Under the pieces are notes generated by a model. It saw only the letters and a program-made list of their open reading frames with translations, had not been told where the DNA came from and ran no database searches. 32,701 bases of DNA from CAYQZD01 sp964421875 (lineage in GTDB: Bacteria > Electryoneota > Tariuqbacteria > Tariuqbacterales > Tariuqbacteraceae): NCBI GenBank assembly GCA_964421875.1, contig CAYQZD010000036.1, positions 1 to 32,701 on the forward strand, in the 5' to 3' direction. A program made the position numbers and the translations under genes. This document shows, one piece after another, positions 15,963 to 23,267 of the stretch (position 1 is its first letter; each line of letters begins with the position of its first letter).

Positions 15963-17285
15963 TTATACCCGGTCGAGGAGAGCGACGGTCTCCAGTTCCG
16001 GTGTATGGGGAAAGAGGTCGAGGGGAATGAATTGGCGGGGCCGGTAGGATTTCAACCGCTTCAAATCCCTCGCCAGCGCCGCCGGATGGCAGGAGACGTA
16101 AATCAGCCGGCGGGGACCTTCCGCGTTCAGAAAATCCGCGAGGCGGCGGTGAATACCGCTTCGGGGCGGGTCCAGCACAGCGGCTTCGAATTTGCCCCGG
16201 CGTTTCAATTGAGGAAAGCTCCTGGTCAGGTCTGCCTTAATGTAATCGACCGGGAGATTGTTAATATCGGCATAGCCCTGCCCGGCTCTAACCGCCTCGC
16301 CGGAAGCTTCCACCACCACAGCCTTACCCTCTTTGCGTTGCGCGAATCTTAGGGCGAAGGGTCCGTAGCCGCCGTAAATATCCATTATCCGGCCTCCCGA
16401 TGGGAGATGGTTAAGGACGACATTGAGCAGTACTTTCCCGGCGGCGGCGTTGGCTTGGGAGAACACCGCGGGGTCAACCGCGATTTTCTTCCCGGTTGGG
16501 CTATCCAGCCAGATGCGGCAATCCCCGGCCGATTCGACCGTATCGAACTTGAAAAAGCGGGATTTCATAGTCCGCACCCGGCGAATCTGCCACCCGGCGA
16601 GTTTCATCCGGTCCAGGACTTTCCCCAGCCGGTCAATTTCGAGTTTATCATCGGCGCTGACGAATATGACCGCGACAACGTCATCTCTGCCGTTGCAGCG
16701 CAGCAGCAGTCTGGGTGTATCCTTGGAATTCATCCTCATCAGGGGAAATGATTCCTGCGCCAGCGCCCGGTTCAACGCTTTGAGCCGCTGGCGGAAAAGT
16801 TCATCCGCTAAGAGGCAGTCCTCCACCCTGACCAGCCAGTCGGCGCCCCGGTAGCCGGGACGCAGCCTCCCCTCTTGAGGGAAAAGCCTGAGTTCCAACC
16901 TTTCTCGGTAACCCCAGGTATTAGGTGAAGGGAGCGGGTCGGTGATTTCGCTTTCTCGCAGTCCTCCGATGCGGCGGAGGTTCTCCCGCAGGTGTCTCTT
17001 TTTCCATTCCATGCCCGCCTGATGGCGAAAAGCGCCCAGGGGAGAGGCTGCGCACCCATCCCGATAATGGGGGCAGGGGTGTTCCTGCCGGTGAGGCGAG
17101 GGATCTAAAATGTCTTTAACTGTGCCTGACAGGGGAGCTTTGGTGCGGGGAGTATCAATCTCCGCCGACACGGTGTCTCCGGGAAGGGCGCCTTTAATCA
17201 TCGCCACCCTACCGTTCAGCTCCCTTCCCACCCCTCTGCCTTCGCTTGACAGGTCCTCGATGAAGAATCGCTTGATATCGGTCAT
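15963..17285 (-). CDS. TrmA/RlmC/RlmD-family RNA (uracil-5-)methyltransferase
   Basis: SAM-dependent 5-methyluridine methyltransferase acting on rRNA or tRNA; which uridine cannot be told. It has 440 residues. An N-terminal TRAM-like domain (FIEDLSSEGRGVGRELNGRVAM, of which ALPGDTVSAEI is the end) leads to the catalytic domain with FSQANAAAGKVLL, motif I DIYGGYGPFAL (family: D-x-Y-C-G-x-G), motif IV VLDPPRSGIH and the nucleophilic Cys in YVSCHPAALARDL. The Fe-S cysteine cluster of RlmD/RumA is degenerate (CPHYRDGCAAS where CGGC is expected), so a cluster is unlikely. I chose the ATG at 17285, which has GGAAG 8 bases upstream; an ATG at 17300 would add five residues but lacks a ribosome binding site. 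Confidence 0.88.
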   Translation of the reverse strand: MTDIKRFFIEDLSSEGRGVGRELNGRVAMIKGALPGDTVSAEIDTPRTKAPLSGTVKDILDPSPHRQEHPCPHYRDGCAASPLGAFRHQAGMEWKKRHLRENLRRIGGLRESEITDPLPSPNTWGYRERLELRLFPQEGRLRPGYRGADWLVRVEDCLLADELFRQRLKALNRALAQESFPLMRMNSKDTPRLLLRCNGRDDVVAVIFVSADDKLEIDRLGKVLDRMKLAGWQIRRVRTMKSRFFKFDTVESAGDCRIWLDSPTGKKIAVDPAVFSQANAAAGKVLLNVVLNHLPSGGRIMDIYGGYGPFALRFAQRKEGKAVVVEASGEAVRAGQGYADINNLPVDYIKADLTRSFPQLKRRGKFEAAVLDPPRSGIHRRLADFLNAEGPRRLIYVSCHPAALARDLKRLKSYRPRQFIPLDLFPHTPELETVALLDRV

Positions 17286-17420
17286 TGCTGTTTCTTCCAT
17301 GATGCGTGTCTAAAATTACGGCCGCGGCTATTATCATTATATTAAGGTTTAACTCCTTAATTGCTTTAATGCTCCCGTTTTAATTGAATTTTATAGAATA
17401 AATCCCATTGTACGTAAAGA

Positions 17421-17438
17421 AAGCCCCATTCGGGGCTT
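17421..17438 (-). terminator. Possible rho-independent terminator
   Basis: AAGCCCC and GGGGCTT pair around ATTC. On the minus strand the stem is followed by TCTTTACG, a weak U-rich tail. The nearest upstream minus-strand gene ends about 400 bases away at 17841, so what it would terminate is unclear. Confidence 0.35.
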
Positions 17439-17756
17439 ACATTTTACTTAGGGATGCTAAATTCACACCGTTTTTGCTTCTACGTTAAATTACTGTTCGG
17501 GACATATTTACTAATAATCTCCTTGTGTCGATGTGAAATCTGCCGCCGGAGTGGCGGGTGAATTTTCCAGCCGCTCAGAAAACGGCGCTATAGTGAAGCG
17601 CTGCGTATTCGCCTTCAGGATGGGATTAAACCGTTGTCCGAGCCGCCTCCCGGCTATTGTCGACGAAGGGACAATACTCGATTCACCCGCCTCCGACAGA
17701 TATGAGCTTTTCGGCGCTATTTATAGCCATTCGGGAAAAGAATGGCGAATGAAAAC

Positions 17757-17793
17757 TGTCATTCCGAGCGATTTATACGCCGCAGGAGTGACA
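17757..17793. repeat. Short TGTCATTCC...TGACA element relic
   Basis: TGTCATTCCGAGCG opens this 37-base stretch and AGGAGTGACA closes it; the element at 27563-27642 opens identically and closes with GGGAGTGACA. The centre is much shorter and the arms pair poorly beyond the tips. Confidence 0.45.
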
Positions 17794-17840
17794 TTGATAG
17801 GACTACCTGTTTGGGAATCGCTATAAAGATGAGATTTTTT

Positions 17841-18143
17841 TCAAGAACACAAGAACTCATTTTTCATAAAGGCGTAAACATAATCCGCTTCGCTCAGCTC
17901 CTCCACCAACTCGCCGTCGGTGCCAAAAGATGTGATTAGCCGGATTTTTGCCTTTACCGCGGTTTCAGCGTCTTCCGCCGGCAGGCAGATAAAGATACCG
18001 GCTCGCTCTATAAGATTATGGCGAATAAGGATACTTTCCCAAGGTTTCCCCACAGTACCTACATACCAGGAATCTCTCTCGCCGCCAAAGGTATTGATGA
18101 AACTACCGATTTCCAGGACAATTTCACTCATTGATTTCGACAT
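17841..18143 (-). CDS. Small GIY-YIG-like protein of unknown function
   Basis: 100 residues. The spacing of DSWYVGTVGKPWESILIRHN, then IFICLPAEDAETAVKAKIRL, then FGTDGELVEE recalls a family of small hypothetical proteins with a GIY-YIG-like fold (W-Y-V-G, a central His, an alternating A-x-D-x-x-A helix and a G-x-D-G turn). This is recognition from memory, not a search, and no nuclease activity is claimed. The ATG at 18143 has AGGA 4 bases upstream; a second in-frame ATG at 18131 is possible. It is a monocistron, with neighbours more than 350 bases away on the same strand. Confidence 0.6.
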   Translation of the reverse strand: MSKSMSEIVLEIGSFINTFGGERDSWYVGTVGKPWESILIRHNLIERAGIFICLPAEDAETAVKAKIRLITSFGTDGELVEELSEADYVYAFMKNEFLCS

Positions 18144-18450
18144 TAATCCTGCAGCCTTTTTCGGAACATTGATGGTACGATGCGCAAATCAATCACGACA
18201 GCCGTTGAAAAAGGAGGAATGCAACTTCAATGCCGAACCCAATAGGATTGATATGGTATTGTTTGTATTGCAATTACGATGAGCACAGAGTCGAAGACTT
18301 ATACAGTTTTATCGATAAATCACTGTGATAATGAACAAGATGTCGATATTTTGCCGGTGTTACGGAAAACAGCGCTCGGTGGTTAGCAGTCAGCTTGTGC
18401 AGCGGTTTGCGGAGGGCTAAGGAGAGGGCTTTCAATAGAGGTTTATCCAT

Positions 18451-18478
18451 AAAAAAACGCCCGGTTTGAAACCGGGCG
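18451..18478 (-). terminator. Rho-independent terminator of the M20 peptidase gene
   Basis: On the minus strand CGCCCGGTTT pairs with AAACCGGGCG in a tight stem followed by TTTTTTT. It lies about 40 bases past the stop codon at 18520. Confidence 0.88.
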
Positions 18479-18519
18479 CAGAGGTATAATTTATGAATGA
18501 ATATCATTCAAGGCGCTCA

Positions 18520-19893
18520 CTATTTTTCCTGAGACATTTCCTCCATAAAATACGCCACGGTTTTAATGCCGTTAAAAAAGTTGGGGAGGTAGAATTTCTC
18601 ATTGGGGGAATGCGAGTTTTCGTCAGGCAGTCCCAGCGGCAGCAAGACGGTGTCTGATTTCAGCACGTTTTTAAAGGTAGCCATAATGGGTATAGAGCCC
18701 CCCTCGCGGACAAATACGGGTTCACAGTCGAATCCCTTTTCCAAGGCTTTGGCGGCGATTTTAATAGAGGGGCTGTCGATGGGCAGGAGGTAGGGATCTC
18801 CGCCGTGGTGGCGAAATATCTCAAGTTTCACTGTTGAGGGGCAAATCTCTCTCACGTATTCTTCGAAGAGCGCTGCGATTTCCTCCGGGTCCTGATTGGG
18901 CACCAGCCGCATACTTACTTTACAGGAAGCGGTTGAGGGGATTACGGTTTTTGCGCCTTCACCGATGAATCCTCCCACGATTCCGTTGGGGTCAAGTGTG
19001 GGCCGAGCCCAGAGGCGTTCCAGGATATTGAATCCTTCCTCACCCACGAATTCCGGCGCTCCCACCTCCTTCAGGAATTTGGCTTCGTCGAAGGGGAGGG
19101 AGCGGAAGTTATCCCGTTCGAAATGAGTCAGATCCACAACTTTGTCGTAAAACCCGGGAATAGTAATCCTTCCCTTCCCGTCTTTCAACTGCGAGATGAT
19201 TTTGGTCAGCGCTTCGATGGGATTAGCCACCACGCCTCCGAAAGAGCCGGAATGGAGGTCTTTGCAGGGGCCGGTGACCTTAATTTCCAAATAGGCCAAT
19301 CCCCTCAGTCCATAGCATAAGGAGGGGATTCCGTAATCGTACATCGATGAATCCGAAACCACTATCAGGTCATTGTCGAGGAGTTCGGCTTTATCTTCAA
19401 GGAAAGCTTCCAGACTGGGAGAACCGATTTCCTCCTCCCCTTCCAGTATAACTTTCACATTGATAGGAAGTTCACCTTTGACAGCGAGGACGGTTTCAAT
19501 CGCTTTCATGTGAACTAAGAATTGTCCTTTGTCGTCGGCGGAGCCGCGGGCGTAGATATGGTCACCCTTAACCACAGGTTCGAAAGGGGGGCTGTCCCAT
19601 AAATCAAGGGGATCGACGGGCTGGACATCGTAATGTCCGTAAATCAACACCGTAGGAGCCTTATCATTCTTAATCCATTCACCATAAACCGCCGGATGGC
19701 CCTTGGTAGGATAGATTTCGGTCTTTTCCAGACCGATTTTCTTCATATGCTCCAGCAGCCACCGGGCGCATTTTATCATATCCTGTCGGTTCTCCTCCTG
19801 TGAGCTGATCGAGGGAAATCTTAAAAGCTGGTCGAGTTCGTCAATGAACCTGCTTCTATTTTTCTCGATATAAGTATCGAAATTTTGGTTCAT
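18520..19893 (-). CDS. M20-family metallodipeptidase
   Basis: Cytosolic di-zinc dipeptidase (PepV/CNDP branch) that hydrolyses dipeptides with broad specificity; 457 residues. The metal and catalytic residues are all visible: His87 and Asp89 in YGHYDVQPVDP, bridging Asp120 in RGSADDKGQF, the general base and ligand Glu pair in EGEEEIGSPS (about 152-155), Asp in VVSDSSMYD, and the last ligand His in DENSHSPNEKF. The dimerisation lid lies in between (LHSGSFGGVVANPIEAL). The ATG at 19893 is preferred over the ATG 45 bases upstream because GAGAGGA lies 4-5 bases before it. It is a single gene with its own terminator, so probably housekeeping peptide turnover. Confidence 0.93.
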   Translation of the reverse strand: MNQNFDTYIEKNRSRFIDELDQLLRFPSISSQEENRQDMIKCARWLLEHMKKIGLEKTEIYPTKGHPAVYGEWIKNDKAPTVLIYGHYDVQPVDPLDLWDSPPFEPVVKGDHIYARGSADDKGQFLVHMKAIETVLAVKGELPINVKVILEGEEEIGSPSLEAFLEDKAELLDNDLIVVSDSSMYDYGIPSLCYGLRGLAYLEIKVTGPCKDLHSGSFGGVVANPIEALTKIISQLKDGKGRITIPGFYDKVVDLTHFERDNFRSLPFDEAKFLKEVGAPEFVGEEGFNILERLWARPTLDPNGIVGGFIGEGAKTVIPSTASCKVSMRLVPNQDPEEIAALFEEYVREICPSTVKLEIFRHHGGDPYLLPIDSPSIKIAAKALEKGFDCEPVFVREGGSIPIMATFKNVLKSDTVLLPLGLPDENSHSPNEKFYLPNFFNGIKTVAYFMEEMSQEK

Positions 19894-20232
19894 AAATCCT
19901 CTCTGTAATGTAAGTGCGTTGACAGTTGTAATTATCACATTCGGCAGATTTCTATCGCATTGACACTATACCTCACTGTGCGGATTTTGTTTTAAAGCTA
20001 ATCAATCTCAAATGATAGATTCTCACCAAAACTTTAGAGAACAAGGCGTTAAAGCATAGTATCAACACCGACTATACTGTTGTGATTTGAATCACATAAA
20101 GTTACTAATAATAATTCACAAAATCAAATTCCGTCAGGGTCTTAAGGCCGGATTACGATGGTTTTATTCAAATATACGGACTATTACTCAATGAAGACGG
20201 GCACACCGATATTCACCAACAGTTGCAGGTTA
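19894..20232. other. Intergenic region, nothing identified
   Basis: A/T-rich spacer between the porin gene and the M20 gene, both on the minus strand. It presumably holds the M20 promoter. I see no repeat, RNA or clear terminator for the porin operon. Confidence 0.5.
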
Positions 20233-21390
20233 TTACATTCCAATGGCGAAACCAACTCCGGTAAGACCACTTTTGTAATTATTATCATAGATGAAATCCC
20301 AGACCAGACGGACGTTGGTCCTGAGCATATAGCTGAAATGGGCGGAGGTCGTTTCATATTCCGTGAGAAAATCATCCGAATCGATGTAATTGTATAGCAT
20401 TGAAGCGTACCATTTACTTTTATCTCCCTTCGGTGAAATAATGAATTCCAACAGCGCCGAGCGCGTTAGATACTTTACGCCGGCGGCGGTGAATAAGGGG
20501 TTGGTGTCTTCCCGTTCCAGGTATTGGACGTTCAGTTCGAAGGGGCCTAAAGTGACAGAGGCGTCAGGTCCCCAGTAGGTCACCTTGTTCAGGTTATCGC
20601 CGCTCTCCTCCTTGCCCTGCAGGCCAAAAGCTCCGATACGGAAGGCTTCGCCCAGGCTCTGCGATACCCTCAAGCTGAGGGGTTTATACTTGTCGTCGTC
20701 GAAGGCCTGGTTTCCGCCCGCTTCTCCGATGCCGTTTCCGTTCAAGACTTGGAAGGTTAGGTCGGTACCGTAGGGGAGGCTGTAGAGAGCCATCAATCCC
20801 CGGTCATAGGAAAGGCTGATTCGGGATAAGCCCGGTTTCACCTTATAAAGGTGATAATCCTCATAGCTTAGCCGTAACTCTCGTTTGAATAAAGGATCGG
20901 AGACCTGAAACTGGCCGACCATAATGTCGAGGTCGGCGTTAAATATATCGTTGAACATCAGGTAGGCGTCCTCGATTCCCGCCACTTCGCCCCTTTCGCT
21001 GAAGAAGAAATAGAAATAGTAAGCTAAGTTTTCCGACAGCGCTCCGCCGGACAGCATTTTGAGCTTGTAGGGAGTTCTGAAGTCGAGTTTTTCCTCATCT
21101 TCTGCGTACATAAGATGCCCGTCCAGGCGCACGGCGAAAGGGAATTCCCTGATGAGGTCGAGGTTTTCATCGCCGGCGTCGACATAATAGCGCGGCGCAT
21201 CCTTGTCCTTAAGGACGAATCCGTCTCCGGCGAATTCTTCGCCGTAATCTTTGAGCCGGGGGAAGGGGGAATGGCACACCGAGCAGGACATCTTGTACTT
21301 CCGGGCGAAAGCGGGAATCGCAAACAGGCTCTCCGATAGCGCGGCGCTGAATATCGCCGTCAGGGCGGTGATTACAATTATTCTCCGCAT
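20233..21390 (-). CDS. Outer-membrane beta-barrel with N-terminal c-type heme motif
   Basis: 385-residue exported protein. The signal peptide ends near SLFA-IPAFARKY and is followed at once by a single heme motif C36-S-V-C39-H40, then by FPRLKDYGEEF. The remainder is alternating polar/aromatic beta strands with short turns (LDIMVGQFQVSDPL, LSLRVSQSLG, FELNVQYLERED, VRLVWDFIYDNNY), as in porin-like barrels. Proteins that start IPAFARKY-CxxCH-FP are found beside multiheme cytochromes in metal- and nitrogen-cycling bacteria. The gene lies 8 bases after the multiheme cytochrome gene, behind an ideal AGGAGG, so the two form one operon. A role in electron transfer through the outer membrane is inferred. 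The C-terminus (GFAIGM) lacks the terminal Phe of classical porins. Confidence 0.8.
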   Translation of the reverse strand: MRRIIVITALTAIFSAALSESLFAIPAFARKYKMSCSVCHSPFPRLKDYGEEFAGDGFVLKDKDAPRYYVDAGDENLDLIREFPFAVRLDGHLMYAEDEEKLDFRTPYKLKMLSGGALSENLAYYFYFFFSERGEVAGIEDAYLMFNDIFNADLDIMVGQFQVSDPLFKRELRLSYEDYHLYKVKPGLSRISLSYDRGLMALYSLPYGTDLTFQVLNGNGIGEAGGNQAFDDDKYKPLSLRVSQSLGEAFRIGAFGLQGKEESGDNLNKVTYWGPDASVTLGPFELNVQYLEREDTNPLFTAAGVKYLTRSALLEFIISPKGDKSKWYASMLYNYIDSDDFLTEYETTSAHFSYMLRTNVRLVWDFIYDNNYKSGLTGVGFAIGM

Positions 21391-21398
21391 AATTCCTC

Positions 21399-22727
21399 CT
21401 AATCTATAACATTGACAGTTGTTGAATGTTCATTGACTAACACCGGTTCGGATTCCTCTGCGGGGACTTTAAGGAAGTCCGCCACCGGCTTCACCAGCTT
21501 GCTGTAGTAGATCCTGGCGGTGACCTTCATCTCCCCCAGCGCGAGGTTGTCGGGCAGGTTGAAGGTATAGGTTTCCTTTATGGTTTCGCGGGGTCCGATG
21601 CGGTAATCGATTCCCAGCGATTTGGTGTTCCATTGCATAATGGTCATCCGCCCTTCAGGGTCGAAATAGGGCATTCGAAAGATGCGGTCTCCCGCGGGGA
21701 CGCCGTCCCGCTGAACTCCCTTGAAATTCGGCAAATCCAGAGGTACGCCCATATCCTGGTAAGCGAGGATTTCAGCGGCGATGGTGTATTCTTCACCCTC
21801 AAAGCCTTTTTTGTCGACCGGCAGGTGGTGTACGTTTCCCTCCGCGTCCACCGCTTCGACATTGCACCATACAATGCGGTCTTCCACCGAGCCGGTGGGG
21901 AATTTGTGGCCGGTTTTCTGATTGAACAGGTAAAGGTAGAAGACGGCGGTTTCGCCGGGGACGACTTCGCGGATATCGGGTTCAATCCTGAGTTCGATAG
22001 TCCCCGCTATTTTGCCGGGGTCATGAGCGCCGTGGAAGAGGTGGAGGCGGACGTCGTCGTAGCGTTTCCCCATCGAAGCGGTTATCCCCGGCGCGGTGGT
22101 CATATGGCAGTCCTGGCAGCGCACTCCTTCGACAGCGTAGGGTCCCGCTTTCCATTCGAGATGGGTGGATTTCACCCATACTCCGAAGGGACTCATCTCG
22201 TTGTGGCAGGTTCCGCAGAATTCCGGTTTTGAGAGGAATTCACTGTATCTCGCTTGATGGTTAGGGGAGTCGATGTTTTTTCGAGGTCCGAATTTAACGC
22301 GCCCGGGGCTTTTGATGTGGTTGAAATTGTAGGGCGTGTCGCCGGTGAATCCGGTGACAGTGTGACAGAAATCGCAGGAGACCGATTCGTTGGCGCGGCT
22401 GCCCAATGCCGGCCGGGGCGGGGGATTGTCTCCGGCATGGTAAGCGACAGGGGTATGGCATCCGTCGCAGGCGTCTCTGACCTCGGTGAAATTCTTATCA
22501 CGTTCGGCATGCCGGACTGCCAGTTCGAAGTATTCGATTTCGTCCCAATGGTGGGTATAACACTGGGACATCATCATCTGCCGCCACTGTTGATAGAACG
22601 CGGTATGGCAGGAGGCGCCGCAGGATTTGGGGGTTTCGTAGTCGTCGTAGGAGCCGGGTTCGCCGGTGATTGCGGTCGATATCATTAGGAAGGCGCTCAA
22701 CAGGATGGAGACAGTCTTTAGGTTCAT
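21399..22727 (-). CDS. Periplasmic or surface multiheme cytochrome c (4 CXXCH plus one CX3CH)
   Basis: 442 residues with a signal peptide (MNLKTVSILLSAFLMISTAIT). Heme motifs are CDGCH (87-91), CDFCH (118-122), CGTCH (171-175) and CQDCH (204-208). A first, unusual motif C36-GAS-C40-H41 has three residues between the cysteines. The N-terminal half resembles the cytochrome c554-like multiheme fold (CH-TAFYQQW, then clustered hemes). The C-terminal half (about 240-440) has no heme motif and looks beta-rich (ETAVFYLYLFNQKTGHKFPTG, KETYTFNLPDN, MKVTARIYYSKLV). A strong GGAGGA sits 8 bases before the ATG. It is the first gene of the operon with the heme-tagged barrel and probably passes electrons to or from it. 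Electron donor and acceptor are unknown. Confidence 0.88.
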   Translation of the reverse strand: MNLKTVSILLSAFLMISTAITGEPGSYDDYETPKSCGASCHTAFYQQWRQMMMSQCYTHHWDEIEYFELAVRHAERDKNFTEVRDACDGCHTPVAYHAGDNPPPRPALGSRANESVSCDFCHTVTGFTGDTPYNFNHIKSPGRVKFGPRKNIDSPNHQARYSEFLSKPEFCGTCHNEMSPFGVWVKSTHLEWKAGPYAVEGVRCQDCHMTTAPGITASMGKRYDDVRLHLFHGAHDPGKIAGTIELRIEPDIREVVPGETAVFYLYLFNQKTGHKFPTGSVEDRIVWCNVEAVDAEGNVHHLPVDKKGFEGEEYTIAAEILAYQDMGVPLDLPNFKGVQRDGVPAGDRIFRMPYFDPEGRMTIMQWNTKSLGIDYRIGPRETIKETYTFNLPDNLALGEMKVTARIYYSKLVKPVADFLKVPAEESEPVLVNEHSTTVNVID

Positions 22728-22885
22728 AGATGTTTCCTCCTCTCTGTTTACAGATTAGTAACTTTATATGGACAGGCGGTTACACATCAGGTATTGGGGT
22801 ATATTATATTTAATTAACATTAATGTTTGATATTTGCAAATATTTTATACAAATTAGAAAATATCTTGAAAGACCGGAGTTGCTT

Positions 22886-23089
22886 TTGGTCGATAAAGAC
22901 ATACTGATAGAAGAATTGGTGGAAAGATACCCTTCCTCGGTGGGATTTTTGATGAGGAAAGGGGTGGTCTGCGTCCAATGCGGCGAGCCGGTGTGGGGGA
23001 CTCTGGAAGAGGCGGCGCGGAAGAAGGGGATTGAAGGTATCGAGGCACTGGTCGATGAATTGAATGAGTTTCTGGAGCTTTCTGTTTGA
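22886..23089 (+). CDS. DUF1858-domain small protein
   Basis: 67 residues covering one DUF1858 domain: VDKDILIEELVERYPSSVGF, then LMRKGVVCVQCGEPVWGTLEEAA and a C-terminal helix LVDELNEFLEL. The domain is the N-terminal part of ScdA/Ric-like proteins and also occurs alone; the paired cysteines in CVQCGEP are conserved, and redox or metal sensing is suspected for the family. I place the start at the TTG at 22886, because GGAG lies 5 bases upstream and the domain begins there. An ATG at 22823 would add 21 residues (MFDICKYFIQIRKYL...) without a ribosome binding site. It is divergent from the cytochrome operon and 178 bases before the C25 gene. Confidence 0.8.
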   Translation: MVDKDILIEELVERYPSSVGFLMRKGVVCVQCGEPVWGTLEEAARKKGIEGIEALVDELNEFLELSV

Positions 23090-23267
23090 AACCGGGTATA
23101 GTGTCACGGTATTTGCACATTTATAGTTGCTTATTATTTTCAAACAAACTACGCAAAATCAGATTATTCGGTCAACAAATTGGTAAATTTTGCATAATTT
23201 GTCAACCCGCTTTCCTCTTCTACGCGCTATTAAAGAAAATATTTCTGAAAACATAGAGGTACAGATT

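Larger units (their letters stand above)
17301..17840. other. Non-coding region with a GC-rich, inverted-repeat-bearing island
   Basis: The flanks are A/T-rich. 17525-17750 is clearly richer in G and C and contains an 11-base perfect inverted repeat, GGCGGGTGAAT (17553-17563) and ATTCACCCGCC (17681-17691). Inside lies ATTGTC/GACAAT around 17656-17674, and next to it GCCATTC/GAATGGC (17726-17747). An open frame crosses it (17533-17826) but resembles nothing I know and runs into a repeat relic. The island could be a decayed gene, a non-coding RNA or another repeat. A hairpin resembling a terminator is at 17421-17438. Confidence 0.45.

Noticed and set aside
17533..17826. 97-codon open frame on the plus strand
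   Set aside because: It runs into a TGTCATTCC repeat relic (VIPSDLYAAGVT is repeat-derived), has no ribosome binding site and matches nothing known; kept only as a non-coding island.
18274..18507. 77-codon open frame on the minus strand
   Set aside because: It contains the M20 terminator hairpin and lies in that gene's 3' region.
22823..22885. 21-residue N-terminal extension of the DUF1858 protein
   Set aside because: No ribosome binding site before the ATG at 22823, and the domain begins at the TTG at 22886 with GGAG 5 bases upstream.
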